Positions 1-10,860 of a stretch of 47,781 nucleotides of DNA are shown in pieces (the first letter of the stretch is position 1; each line of letters begins with the position of its first letter). Source of the DNA: Sphaeroforma sirkka (taxonomy: Eukaryota > Opisthokonta > Ichthyosporea > Ichthyophonida); contig LUCW03000265.1 of the NCBI GenBank assembly GCA_001586965.3, positions 1 through 47,781 of the forward strand. Reading direction: 5' to 3'. The notes beneath the pieces are model-generated. The model had not been told where the DNA came from and did no database searches. It saw nothing but the letters and a program-made list of their open reading frames with translations. A program made the position numbers and the translations under genes.

Positions 1-1640
1 AAAGACTCAAAAACTCTAAGAGAACCCGAAGCTCGCACTCAACTACTTAAAGCGCTGCTTAAAGAACAGCCAGGAGTTGCGAAACAACTGAAGAAGATAC
101 TTCAACAATCCAATGTTGTCAATTATGTATCTCAGGAGCTCTACCCCTCCTGATACTGAGGCTGCCCTTTCCAACAGGACTATGGTTCATCCAGCCAGCG
201 TTACGCAGAATCTGACTGACTTAGAGGAGCCAAAGGAAAGTAGAGTTAAAATTATACATACAATTTAACGCATCGAGCATATGAGCATACTTTATAAAAT
301 GGCTATTCGTGCAGGGGCTTGATCACCCGGCGCTGAAAGAAACCATACGTGAAGTATACTGACGTTACAATTGATTGTGAAAAGAACCAGACAAGCGATA
401 CGGTTGGGTGCCCCTAAAAAAGTGTGACAGAAGACCAACTGATGCGCCGAGTCATAGTCGATTTGGTTAAACTCCCGCGATCCAAGCATACTGGCGATGT
501 ATATATCTTCGGTTTCCCGAGTACTATGTTCTGATAACGGTAGTGAGTTTTGTACCGACGTAATGGAGGCACTTATACTCGTATCAGGCATGACCCATAG
601 GCGTGGTGTTCCTTACAAAACCTCAAACGCAGGGTGCAAATGAGACACGTCATAGAGAACTTAAGAAACTCTTGCGTACCGCACTAGACGACGTTGAGGA
701 TATGTGGCCTTATCATTTGAAATGGGTTCAGACTCAAATGAATAACTGCATGAATCCTCAAACTGAACACTCCCTGTTTCACTATTTCTTTGGCCGCTAT
801 AGTGAATTACAAGCAACGTTTGATAAAACTGCGCCGAGAAACACGCTACCCCGTGGCTACAAAAGATCGAGCATATGCAGAACGTTGTTTACCCCTGTTT
901 ACTGAGCACAAGAATCGCGTCCTACTTAAAGCGTATGACCGATGGAATAACACTAAGAACATTGTTCAGTTCAAAGTCGGCGATTACGTTAACATTATAA
1001 ATCGAAACGCCAACGTTACCGAACTCTCTTCTAAGACGATAGGACCTTTTGTTATTTCCTACCATGATGAGAAGAGTGATACTTACGAAGTGAATAACAT
1101 TGATGGTACTAGCGCAACCAATCTAGGCACTCACCGTATCCCTACCTCCGAACTCTCATTCGCTCGCTCATTTGATTCTGATATACCAGTTATGGAGTCA
1201 CAAGTCAAAGATATAATTGACAAAACATCCGAAGACGGTTACACTTACTACAAGACCCGTTTCATGGATGGGACAGTAGCTTGGCTAACCTCCGATGCAT
1301 TTCGTGAATCTCGCGACTTTCTTCGTATCTTTTAATAAGAAATGGAATAAGCGTTTACATAAGAACACACGAGATAAACGAAAAGGGTTTTCAGGTGACT
1401 ACAAACCCTGACGGATCTGAAATTCCCTATTTTTGCCACCTACTTCCTACGTGACTAAACTTTCTGATCTGCTTACCAACAGTGCAGAAAAATTGTTCAA
1501 ACTTACTTACTAATGAAGAACAGCCTTTGGCTATTACCTTACCAAATAATAAACGTAAGGCGCCTACATCGGAAATGGTTACTGACCAAATACTAAACGA
1601 TATAGAGTACAACATGAGTCTTGAACTCGTACATATAGGC
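1..1640 (+). pseudogene. pol 3' part of copy A: integrase plus GPY/F-like tail, frame-broken
   Basis: It encodes the C-terminal part of the Pol polyprotein: a zinc-binding region, the integrase core and a DNA-binding tail. The core is cut into several frames by single-base changes. Near 230 and 260 there are insertions absent from the other two copies, and near 480-600 part of the core present in copies B and C is missing. The segment 790-1335 reads continuously and holds the GPF motif of the integrase GPY/F module (about 1040). The second catalytic Asp (SDNGSEF, about 527) and the Glu of the NETRHRELKK region (about 640) can be read, but in different frames. It cannot make an intact integrase as written. 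Part of the damage may be sequencing error. Confidence 0.8.
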
Positions 1641-1721
1641 ACATACTTACTGATAAGTCATGATAGTAGAAACCGTTTTACTTTGGTTTTCGCTTTACCA
1701 ACTAGATCAAATCTAACGTAA
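1..1721 (+). mobile_element. Ty3/gypsy-like retrotransposon, copy A (3' part only)
   Basis: This is the first of three head-to-tail copies of one retroelement and is cut by the window edge. It aligns base for base with 6256-8074 (copy B) and 12753-14580 (copy C). It carries the integrase and the C-terminal tail of pol, then the short 3' untranslated stretch. It ends abruptly near 1721, where the sequence jumps into gag codons of copy B without the roughly 150-nt leader that precedes gag in copy C. In the stretches I compared it shares substitutions with copy B against copy C (for example GTTGAGGA rather than GCTGAGGA near 690), so A and B look closest. Confidence 0.85.
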
Positions 1722-3771
1722 GGGTAGTTCTAAAGGCAAGGGAGCCGCTAGCTCTAAGCCGGCCTAAGGTCTGCCGAGGTTCCTGAGGTCCCTGTGAGAA
1801 ACACATAGCCTGTCTGGATTGAGCCTGCCGAGGATACTGTTGGGGAAGCAAATTTGAGGTTGGTACAGAGGATTATTCTGAGGATGACTCTGTCGGATCC
1901 TAAAGCCTTGGAAGAAGAGGTATCTACTACCGCGGAAAGGCTCGCCAGCGTCCGTGTATCACCTAGGAGTGAAGCTCAGGTCCCCCAGCCAATCTCCCCT
2001 GACCACGTGCCGTCAAATATTGGGATAAACGTCGAAAGGATGGAAAATTCGTGGATACGAATGTCGGACTTACATTATAACTCCACATCTAAAGGACACT
2101 CCAGCACAAATCCGGCGTGAAAAGGAAGTATTGACCTGTCCGAAAATTTCGGTTTCGCCATCGATGGAGAAGCCATTCCATTCAGCTCAAATCTTGGGGC
2201 CGAAGCTGAGGACGCCATAACTCGACAACGAGTGGTTGGATCCTCTCAATCTCGACGCCAATTGAACCGCACTGAAGCGCTCTTGAAGGAGCTAGCGGCA
2301 GCAGCAGTTGTGGACCCTCTATCGTGTCCCACTTGGCTGATATTCTTCCTATACCGAAGAAGAAAAAAATTCGGGCCGGGTTTCGAACCCGAGACCTACT
2401 GGTTTACCAGCCAGTATGTTTACCACTAAGCCAGTTACCACTGGCGAGAGAGATAATATTTCAAAAATTTAATCTCTATAGCTCTGATGCTACCATCGAC
2501 CATCCTCTTGACAAACCTAACCCTGTCAGAGGATATGATCGTATGGAACTCGATGAGGCTTACCATCCTCGTAATATCGACCCTCATTTGCCAACCAACC
2601 CTGGTAATCACGATTTTGGCAATCGCTACACCAGTACCTCGTTAGAGAGTTCCTGCTCTAATCCTGAGGATGAGGAAGTGAGAACCAGACATACTCGTCT
2701 CAGGCTATTACGCTCTGGTATGCAAGTCCTTGAGGACCGTCTATTGAATGACTCTGACCTTGACGATAGGAAAGCGGATAACATTCGCTATCTAATCGAT
2801 AACAAGAGAAAGGAAATAGACACCATCTTGGCACTAGCAGCCCGTAGCACTGAGCATGAGCCTCGTGAACACTTAGAACCAAGCTTTATAAAGCAGCTAG
2901 GTAACGCGCAGGCTGAGGTCGATTTCTCTACTAATGAGAGTACAGTGGGAGACACTGAAGGCCTTCGACCAACTTAAGGAGTCTGCCAGCCTTAGGATAA
3001 GCAGATGATGAATGCCTTTATTCATTTCTGTGAGCCAGGTGAATGGCGAACTATCTTGAAGGTTCATGAGCCCAACTGGAAAGCCCTACCCTGGCACCAG
3101 TTGCGTGATAATATACTTAACACCTTTTTTTGAAGATGCACGTGACCGTGAACTTCTAGAGTCTCGCAAGTTCTTTGCGAACGATACCACTATTCGAGGT
3201 GCTCTAGCTCATATGACACATATGAATACTCGATGGGTGGTCGTACCTATACTGGCGAATATTTATTAATTTGTCAGATGATGGAGACTCTGGGAGCTAA
3301 CCTCTTTAAGAAAGTCAATGATGACATCATCGCCTATGGTGATTTGCGATCTATGCCTTGGTCTGTCTTTGAGAAGATAGTACACAAGCATACCAATTCC
3401 TCTACTAGAGTACTTAGTACCACGAGCTACACCCAGCCCACTAAGCGAAACGCAGTAGAGACTAATACTGCGCGTAGTACTAAGAAACCTCGCACTACTA
3501 CTGAGGGGGTACTGGCTCTACTTCTACCGAACCGAAAGGTGATAAGAAGGTGAGAGCGCCTTGCAAGAAGTGTGGTTACAACCTCACAAAACGTAATGGC
3601 AAGTGGAATGGTAGACACGACCCTGTTATGTGCACCAGGCAAGCCAGATTTTGGACACTATATGAAAGAGAGTGTGCTACTTGCAAGGGTACTAACGGTT
3701 GGCACAAAGAGGATTGCAAGGACTTACCAGACGTCCAGTTAAGCACTGACAGTACCATATGTGCGCACTAG
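1722..3771 (+). pseudogene. gag of copy B (frame-broken, no start codon)
   Basis: This is the structural Gag-like protein. It starts in mid-codon series just after the A/B junction, so the ATG seen in copy C at 8226 is absent. An acidic, low-complexity N-terminal part is followed by an antisense tRNA-like insertion (2363-2442). A charged region with DDRKADNIRYLIDNKRKEID (about 2760-2820) leads into a helical capsid-like stretch (about 2900-3250). A basic C-terminal part carries Cys/His clusters (about 3562-3725). Frameshifts occur near 2945, 2995, 3130, 3235 and 3510. The gag stop (TAG 3769-3771) overlaps the pol ATG at 3759 in another frame. Confidence 0.7.
2363..2442 (-). ncRNA. tRNA-like Pol III unit inside gag, antisense (copy B)
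   Basis: On the minus strand there is a perfect A box (TGGCTTAGTGG, 2423-2433), an anticodon-arm-like hairpin (TACTGG...CCAGTA), a perfect B box (GGTTCGAAACC, 2379-2389) within a TCGGG/CCCGG T-stem, then a run of seven T, a Pol III terminator. The anticodon loop would read CUGGUAA (Thr GGU) but has one extra A. The 5' acceptor strand does not pair with the 3' side. It is therefore a tRNA-derived element rather than a working tRNA gene. It lies antisense in gag, and the sense strand stays open through it in this copy. Confidence 0.6.
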
Positions 3772-4356
3772 AGCAAGATTATGAGAAAATGTTCAATAAA
3801 ATCTATACCAAAGGAGATGAACGTATCTTTCAAACAGTTTTCGTAAATGGAGAAAAAGTTATGGCACTATTTGATCCAGGGCTGAAGTCTCTGCTATTCT
3901 CATGCCGAGTAGCCTACGCTACAGATATGGCTGTCCATAACGAAACAACTGATTTAATCTTGGGAAATGGCAAAGTTACTACTTGCGAACAAGCCATTGA
4001 CTGATATGCACATAATGCTGTCAGATAGAAGAGAAGTGAAGACTCACCTAATCGTTACTGACATGTCTCAGAAATACGATTTAATTATAGGTATGACTGA
4101 TCTTCTCAGTTTAGGTATAACACTCACTGGTCTGCCTAATGGGCTAGACCCGAATAAAGATCAGTCAGATGATAATATGTTAAAGATACCTAAACCTCCG
4201 GAAGGTGAAGCAAAGGATATGATTCCGCACTTCACCGATATAATTATGGACTTAATTATACAAAACAGGAAGATTGCAATAACTGACTGGTGTATGTTTA
4301 AGTTCTCTAATGGGTACGTTAGACTTGACTTAACAAACGTCGACTTTCTAAGTTAA
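3759..4356 (+). pseudogene. pol of copy B: aspartic protease region
   Basis: The pol reading frame opens with an ATG at 3759 that overlaps the gag stop. The product begins MCALEQDYEKM and has the retropepsin-type motif ALFDPG (about 3870), where family members usually show DTG or DSG, then a downstream YDLIIGMTDLLSLG block (about 4075-4115) matching the second conserved retropepsin segment. Relative to copy C a G is missing just after DPG, which shifts the frame, and a second break lies near 4000. The Pro in place of Ser/Thr is shared by both copies. Confidence 0.65.
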
Positions 4357-5170
4357 AGTGTCCTTCACATAACTACGTGAGTTGGAGACACAAAGACGTT
4401 GTCAAAACCCAAATCGAAGATTGGTTAAAACAGGGTCTAATTGAAATCAATTATGATGCAACCCCAGTTAACTTAGCTCTCTTAGCGGTCGATCAATATA
4501 AATCTGATGGAACGTTTAGTAAAACAAGAGTAGTACTAGACCTGTCGCCAATCAACAAACTAATTCCGCAACATAGTTTTCCCTTACCTAAGATAAGCGA
4601 GATACTACGCAAAATGGAGGGTGCGACTATCTTTCCAAGATAGACTTAAAAGCTGCATTCCATCAACTACAGATATATGAGCCTCATAGGAAATACTTTT
4701 CCTTTACTTGGCAAGGTAAGAAGTACCAGTTTAAAGGTGCACCTGAAGGCTTACACATGTTACTTCTTTCTTCCAACAAGTTATGATGGAACTATTTGCG
4801 GACCTGTCGTATAACGTATCAGTCTATTTAGATGATATAGTTATCTTTACAAAGACAGCACATGAACATGCTAAACTCGTTAAAGAAGTCTTAAAGCGAC
4901 TGACTTAATCATGCTAAACTTAAGATTAACGAAGACAAGTGTTCTTTTGCTAAAGATACTATACACTTACTTGGCTACAAAGTATCTGCAGCAGGGGTAG
5001 AAATTGATCCTGGCAAGAAACAGTTTCTGTTGGATTTATCAACACCAATTACTGGAAGAGATGTGAACTCTGTGTGTGGGTTTGTTAACTTTTTCTCGGA
5101 TTCGGTACCGCATCTTTCTCATTACTTAAAGCCTTCAGTCACCTACGGCTGCACAAAGGACCTTTGGGAA
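4357..5170 (+). pseudogene. pol of copy B: reverse transcriptase
   Basis: RNA-dependent DNA polymerase region. Visible motifs are VVLDLSPINKLI (about 4530), KIDLKAAFHQLQ (about 4640-4670), QFKGAPEGLHM (about 4730-4757) and the catalytic YLDD (about 4825-4840). Breaks: a frame change at about 4350 and loss of one T at about 4632 (both shared with copy C), loss of one C at 4755, and a private GACT duplication near 4900. It is not translatable as one chain. Confidence 0.75.
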
Positions 5171-5640
5171 AGCTTTGACTAAAGAATGTGATGATGCATT
5201 TAAACTAGTCAAAAGTAAAGTAATGGACGCACCCATCATGCAGTACCCTGTGGATGGTGTCCCATTCCAAGTAGCAACCGACGCTTCAGATCGAGCGGTA
5301 GGTGGAGTGTTTTACCAAACGATAAATGGTAAACCGCGCTACATACAATTCTTTAGCAAGAGTTATAATAAGAGTCAACGGAATTACCCTACCGTTAAAC
5401 AAGAGCTCCTTTGCTATAGTTACTGCGCTAAGACAGTTTAAAGACTACCTTTATGGAAGTTACTTTACTGTCGCCTGTGATCAAAAGTCTTTAACATACT
5501 TAAAAGATATGAACCCTGATTCACAGTTGGTGAGCCGCTGGCATGACATTATTGCCAAGTTCGCTTTTAATATAACACACATTCCAGGAATACATAACCA
5601 TCTTCCTGACATGCTCTCTCGACTTGTGCCCGACTACCAG
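5171..5640 (+). pseudogene. pol of copy B: RNase H
   Basis: Type I RNase H domain that degrades the RNA strand of the RNA-DNA hybrid. It starts with VATDASDRAVGG (about 5272-5307, first catalytic Asp). The Glu (KQELL, about 5400) and third Asp (VACDQKSLTYL, about 5475) follow, and it ends with HIPGIHNHLPDMLSRL (about 5578-5625), typical of Ty3/gypsy RNase H. A one-base insertion near 5408 breaks the frame. Confidence 0.75.
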
Positions 5641-6117
5641 AAAACAGTCAAAGAGTTATTAGCAACCGATTGGATGCTAAATAAGAAATGGTTTAACCTC
5701 GCTCAATCACGATGGGGTCCATTTACTGTTGATATGTTCGCCGCAGAACATAACAAACAGGTTTCTGAATATAGGTCGTTGACTCATCCTAAAGGTGATG
5801 CATTTCAGCTTGACTTATCAAAGCATAATGCGTGGGCTAACCCACCTTGTCAACTTATCGCACAGTTGTTAAATTATGTTAATATTACTAAATCTACCCA
5901 TTACGCTGTGTTGTCCCTTACGTAACCCGACCCATGGATACGTGATTTAATTAATATGATTCAAGACGAACCTATTTATGTCGACCGTGAAACCGACACG
6001 TTCTTGTATCAGGGATCCTATTCTATTAAGAAGACGCCTTGGAAACACACCATTGTTTGTCGCATCGGTCCTGCAGGTACCACTCAAGTGGAAACCCTCA
6101 ACCGAATTCTTAGCTAA
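5641..6117 (+). pseudogene. pol of copy B: Dam-methylase-like domain
   Basis: This is the segment between RNase H and integrase. It has the pattern WGPFTVDMFAAEHNKQV, a DAF block and WANPPCQLI (about 5710-5860). This matches the DNA N6-adenine methyltransferase-like module described after RNase H in DIRS and some Ty3/gypsy elements. The NPPC stands where adenine methylases have NPPY or DPPY. A one-base change near 5897 breaks the reading frame. Confidence 0.6.
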
Positions 6118-8014
6118 ACTAGAGGAGTCTAAAGAGTTTGAACAAAAGCTCAAGACTCGTACAACACATGCACCCAACAAGATTGTAGTCGAGGTAATGC
6201 CGATTGAAACGGCATTAGATCGTAAAAAAACATGGAACTAGCTAAGGCCATGGATCAAAGACTCAAAACTCTAAGAGAACCTGAAGCTCGCACTCAACTA
6301 CTTAAAGCGCTGCTTAAAGAACAGCCAGGAGTTGCGAAACAACTGAAGAAGATACTTCAACAATCCAATGTTGTCAATTATGTATCTCAGGACTCTACCC
6401 TCCTGATACTGAGGTTGCCCTTTCCAACAGGACTATGGTTCATCCAGCCAGCGTTACGCAGAATCTGACTGACTTAGAGGAGCTCGAAAGTAGAGTTAAA
6501 ATTATACATAATTTAACGCATCGAGCATATGAGCATACTTATAAAATGGCTATTCGTGCAGGGCTTGATCACCCGGCGCTGAAAGAAACCATACGTGAAG
6601 TATACCGACGCTGTACTGATTGTGAAAAGAACCAGATCAAGCGATACGGTTGGGCACCCTAAAAAAAGTGTGACAGAAGACCAACCGATGCGCCGAGTCA
6701 TAGTCGATTTGGTTAAACTCCCGCGATCCAAGCATACTGGCGATGTATATATCTGTCATTTCTTATGTGTGGCTTCGGGCTATAACTTGCTTTATGCAAT
6801 ACCGAACAAACGTCCACAAACAGTGGCAGAATTATGCTATCACGTCTTTAATGACTTCGGTTTCCCCGAGTAGTACTATGTTCTGATAACGGTAGTGAGT
6901 TTTTTTGTACCGACGTAATGGAGGCACTTATACTGTATCAGGCATGACCCATAGGCGTGGTGTTCCTTACAAACCTCAAACGCAGGGTGCAAATGAGACA
7001 CGTCATAGAGAACTTAAGAAACTCTTGCGTACCGCACTAGACGACGTTGAGGATATGTGGCCTTATCATTTGAAATGGGTTCAGACTCAAATGAATAACT
7101 GCATGAATCCTCAAACTGAACACTCCTGTTTCACTATTTCTTTGGCCGCTATAGTGAATTACAAGCAACGTTTGATAAAACTGCGCCCGAGAAACACGCT
7201 ACCCCGTGGCTACAAAAGATCGAGCATATGCAGAACGTTGTTTACCCCTGTTTACTGAGCACAAGAATCGCGTCCTACTTAAAGCGTATGACCGATGGAA
7301 TAACACTAAGAACATTGTTCAGTTCAAAGTCGGCGATTACGTTAACATTATAAATCGAAACGCCAACGTTACCGAACTCTCTTCTAAGACGATAGACCTT
7401 TTGTTATTTCCTACCATGATGAGAAGAGTGATACTTACGAAGTGAATAACATTGATGGTACTAGCGCAACCAATCTAGGCACTCACCGTATCCCTACCTC
7501 CGAACTCTCATTCGCTCGCTCATTTGATTCTGATATACCAGTTATGGAGTCACAAGTCAAAGATATAATTGACAAAACATCCGAAGACGGTTACACTTAC
7601 TACAAGACCTGTTTCATGGATGGGACAGTAGCTTGGCTAACCTCCGATGCATTTCGTGAATCTCGCGACTTTCTTCGTATCTTTAATAAGAAATGGAATA
7701 AGCGTTTACATAAGAACACACGAGATAAACGAAAAGGGTTTCCTCAGGTGACTACAAACCCTGACGGATCTGAAATCCCTATTTGCCACCTACTTCCTAC
7801 GTGACTAAACTTTCTGATCTGCTTACCAACAGTGCAGAAAAATTGTTCAAACTTACTTACTAATGAAGAACAGCCTTTGGCTATTACCTTACAAATAAAT
7901 AATAAACGTAAGGCGCCTACATCGGAAATGGTTACTGACCAAATGCTAAACGACATAGAGTACAACATGAGTCTTGAACTCGTACATATAGGCACATATT
8001 TAGGCTCTCGATAA
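6118..8014 (+). pseudogene. pol of copy B: integrase and GPY/F-like tail
   Basis: Integrase region with a coiled N-terminal lead-in (about 6230-6460), the zinc-binding part ending in CTDC (about 6611-6622), the catalytic core (D at about 6700, SDNGSEF about 6882, Glu in NETRHREL about 6993) and a C-terminal SH3-like tail. Private indels break the core near 6660, 6868 and 6901. Loss of one G near 7394 destroys the GPF motif kept in copies A and C. The tail ends with a Lys/Arg-rich segment near 7690-7740. Confidence 0.75.
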
Positions 8015-8225
8015 GTCAGTGACCGAAACCATTTTTACTTTGGTTTTCGCTAAACCAACTAGATCGTAAATTAACGTACGTTCGTAGTTTAAAAGCTATG
8101 GGGCTTGTAGAAAATAACCTAGTAATTTCCATCGAAGAAGTTTACATATTTTTCAGTTAAATAATAGTTACAGTAGTGTACTGCTTCTAGACTGTCTGAC
8201 ATCGATTTACTATCCAGCAAATACT
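8015..8225 (+). other. Junction between copies B and C (3' UTR plus gag leader)
   Basis: About 210 nt lie between the end of pol in copy B and the gag ATG of copy C. The left half (to about 8113) matches the 3' end of copy C (14490-14603). The right half has no match after copy C except 8115-8149, which recurs at 15166-15196. No LTR pair, primer-binding site starting with TGG, or clear polypurine tract is visible. If this array arose from a circular or tandem cDNA, any LTR must be short and lie in this stretch. Confidence 0.5.
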
Positions 8226-8869
8226 ATGGCTAAGGGTACTTCTAAAGGCAAGGGAGCCGCTAGCTCTAAGCCTGCTAAGCCTGCCGAGGTTCCTGAGGTC
8301 CCTGTGGAAACACCTAGCCTGTCCGGAGTTGAGCCTGCCGAGGATACTGTTGGGGAAGCAAATTCTGAGGTTGGTACAGAGGATTATTCTGAGGATGACC
8401 TGTCGGATCCTAAAGCCTTGGAAGAAGAGGTATCTACTACCGCGGAAAGGCTCGCCAGCGTCCGTGTATCACCTAGGAGTGAAGCTCAGGACCCCAGCTT
8501 GCCCCCCTGACCACGTGCCGTCAAATATTGGGGATAAACGTCGAAAGGCTGGAAAATTCGTGGATACGAATGTCGGGGGCATTATAACTCCACATCTAAA
8601 GGACACTCCAGCACAAATCCGGCGTGAAAAGGAAGTATTGACCTGTCCGAAAATTTCGGTTTCGCCATCGATGGAGAAGCCATTCCATTCAGCTCAAATC
8701 TTGGGGCCGAAGCTGAGGACGCCATAACTCGACAACGAGTGGTTGGATCCTCTCAATCTCGACGCCAATTGAACCGCACTGAAGCGCTCTTGAAGGAGCT
8801 AGCGGCAGCAGCAGTTGTGGACCCTCTATCGTGTCCCACTTGGCTGATATTCTTCCTATACCGAAGAAG
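8226..8869 (+). pseudogene. gag N-terminal part, copy C
   Basis: The ATG at 8226 is chosen because the frame opens there after a non-coding leader and the same frame is used in copy B. The product begins MAKGTSKGKGAASSKPAKPA (Lys/Ala/Pro-rich) and becomes strongly acidic (EPAEDTVGEANSEVG, EEEVSTTAERL). A frame change near 8495 is followed by readable continuations at 8500-8727 and 8739-8870, the latter with a poly-Ala stretch (ELAAAAVVDPL). This looks like a disordered matrix-like region. I recognise no domain. It abuts the antisense tRNA-like unit. Confidence 0.6.
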
Positions 8870-8951
8870 AAAAAAAAATTCGGGCCGGGTTCGAACCAGA
8901 GACCTACTGGTTTACCAGCCAGTATGTTTACTACACTAAGCCAGTTACCAC
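8870..8951 (-). ncRNA. tRNA-like Pol III unit inside gag, antisense (copy C)
   Basis: This is the same element as at 2363-2442. On the minus strand it has an A box with one change (TGGCTTAGTGT), the same anticodon-arm hairpin with an 8-nt loop, a B box shortened to GGTTCGAACC (8888-8897) and a terminal run of nine T (8870-8878). Indels differ from copy B. The conserved position in both copies shows that the unit was present before the copies were duplicated. Confidence 0.55.
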
Positions 8952-8954
8952 TGG

Positions 8955-10278
8955 CGAGAGAGATAATATTTCAAAATTTAATCTCTATAGCTCTGATGCT
9001 ACCATCGACCATCCTCTTGACAAACCTAACCCTGTCAGAGGATATGATCGTATGGAACTCGATGAGGCTTACCATCCTCGTAATATCGACCCTCATTTGC
9101 CAACTAACCCTGGTAATCACGATTTTGGCAATCGCTACACCAGTACCTCGTTAGAGAGTTCCCGCTCTAATCCTGAGGATGAGGAAGTGAGAACCAGACA
9201 TACTCGTCTCAGGCTATTACGCTCTGGTATGCAAGTCCTTGAGGACCGTCTATTGAATGACTCTGACCTTGACGATAGGAAAGCGGATAACATTCGCTAT
9301 CTAATCGATAACAAGAGAAAGGAAATAGACACCATCTTGGCACTAGCAGCCCGTAGCACTGAGCATGAGCCTCGTGAACACTTAGAACCAAGCTTTATAA
9401 AGCAGCTAGGTAACGCGCAGGCTGAGGTCGATTTCTCTACTAATGAGAGTACAGTGGAGACACTGAAGGCCTTCGACCAACTTAAGGAGTCTGCCAGCCT
9501 TAGGGATAAGCAGATGATGAATGCCTTTATTCATTTCTGTGAGCCAGGTGAATGGCGAACTATCTTGAAGGTTCATGAGCCCAACTGGAAAGCCCTACCC
9601 TGGCACCAGTTGCGTGATAATATACTTAACACCTTTTTTGAAGATGCACGTGACCGTGAACTTCTAGAGTCTCGCAAGTTCTTTGCGAACGATACCACTA
9701 TTCGAGGTGCTCTAGCTCATATGACACATATGAATACTGGATGGGTGGTCGTACCTATACTGGCGAATATTTATTAATTTGTCAGATGATGGAGACTCTG
9801 GGAGCTAACCTCTTTAAGAAAGTCAATGATGACATCATCGCCTATGGTGATTTGCGATCTATGCCTTGGTCTGTCTTTGAGAAGATAGTACACAAGCATA
9901 CCAATTCCTCTACTAGAGTACTTAGTACCACGAGCTACACCCAGCCCACTAAGCGAAACGCAGTAGAGACTAATACTGCGCGTAGTACTAAGAAACCTCG
10001 CACTACTACTGAGGGGGGTACTGGCTCTACTTCTACCGAACCGAAAGGTGATAAGAAGGTGAGAGCGCCTTGCAAGAAGTGTGGTTACAACCTCACAAAA
10101 CGTAATGGCAAGTGGAATGGTAGACACGACCCTGTTATGTGCACCAGGCAAGCCAGATTTTGGACACTATATGAAAGAGTGTGCTACTTGCAAGGGTACT
10201 AACGGTTGGCACAAAGAGGATTGCAAGGACTTACCAGACGTCCAGTTAAGCACTGACAGTACCATATGTGTGCACTAG
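8955..10278 (+). pseudogene. gag capsid and Cys/His-rich part, copy C
   Basis: One open frame runs to 9777 and covers the acidic/basic linker and the helical capsid-like region (EPGEWRTILKVHEPNWKAL about 9541-9597, NILNTFFEDARDRELL about 9619-9666). A frame change near 9738, shared with copy B, leads into 9741-10202. That part holds a basic stretch and a Cys/His cluster CKKC-X14-H-X4-C (about 10072-10143), followed by CATC-X6-H-X3-C (about 10189-10236) in a neighbouring frame. These clusters replace the classical CX2CX4HX4C knuckle. The stop TAG is at 10276-10278. Confidence 0.65.
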
Positions 10279-10860
10279 AGCAAGATTATGAGAAAATGTT
10301 CAATAAAATCTATACCAAAGGAGATGAACGTATCTTTCAAACAGTTTTCGTAAATGGAGAAAAGTTATGGCACTATTTGATCCAGGGGCTGAAGTCTCTG
10401 CTATTCACGCCGAGTAGCCTACGCTACAGATATGGCTGTCCATAACGAAACAACTGATTTAATCTTGGGAAATGGCAAAGTTACTACTTGCGAACAAGCC
10501 ATTGACTATGCACACATAATGCTGTCAGATAGAAGAGAAGTGAAGACTCACCTAATCGTTACTGACATGTCTCAGAAATACGATTTAATTATAGGTATGA
10601 CTGATCTTCTCAGTTTAGGTATAACACTCACTGGTCTGCCTAATGGGCTAGACCCGAATAAAGATCAGTCAGATGATAATATGTTAAAGATACCTAAACC
10701 TCCGGAAGGTGAAGCAAAGGATATGATTCCGCACTTCACCGATATAATTATGGACTTAATTATACAAAACAGGAAGATTGCAATAACTGACTGGTGTATG
10801 TTTAAGTTCTCTAATGGGTACGTTAGACTTGACTTAACAAACGTCGACTTTCTAAGTTAA
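10266..10860 (+). pseudogene. pol of copy C: aspartic protease region
   Basis: Pol starts with an ATG at 10266, 13 nt before the end of gag and in the -1 frame relative to it. The retropepsin-like part has a DPG active-site triplet followed by AEVSAI (about 10379-10405), then a long open frame to 10860 with YDLIIGMTDLLSLG (about 10579-10620). One missing A near 10362, compared with copy B, breaks the frame just before DPG. The frame also stops at TAA 10858-10860, as in copy B. Confidence 0.65.

Larger units (their letters stand above)
1722..8074 (+). mobile_element. Ty3/gypsy-like retrotransposon, copy B
   Basis: This is an almost full-length copy running from the gag N-terminus (start codon lost at the A/B junction) to the 3' untranslated stretch. 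The domain order is gag, protease, RT, RNase H, methyltransferase-like, integrase, GPY/F. RNase H before integrase and the GPY/F tail place it with Ty3/gypsy (Metaviridae) elements. It is about 6.35 kb, and the unit repeats every 6.3-6.5 kb. Compared with copy C it has many one- and two-base indels, a four-base duplication in RT (near 4900) and relatively few substitutions. I see no LTR at either end. Confidence 0.9.

Noticed and set aside
2371..2390. Primer-binding site complementary to a tRNA 3' end
   Set aside because: The plus strand is complementary to the T-arm of a tRNA, but there is no preceding TGG and it lies inside gag, so it fits an antisense tRNA-like unit better than a PBS.
2363..2442. 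A functional tRNA-Thr gene
   Set aside because: The anticodon loop has eight bases and the acceptor stem does not pair.
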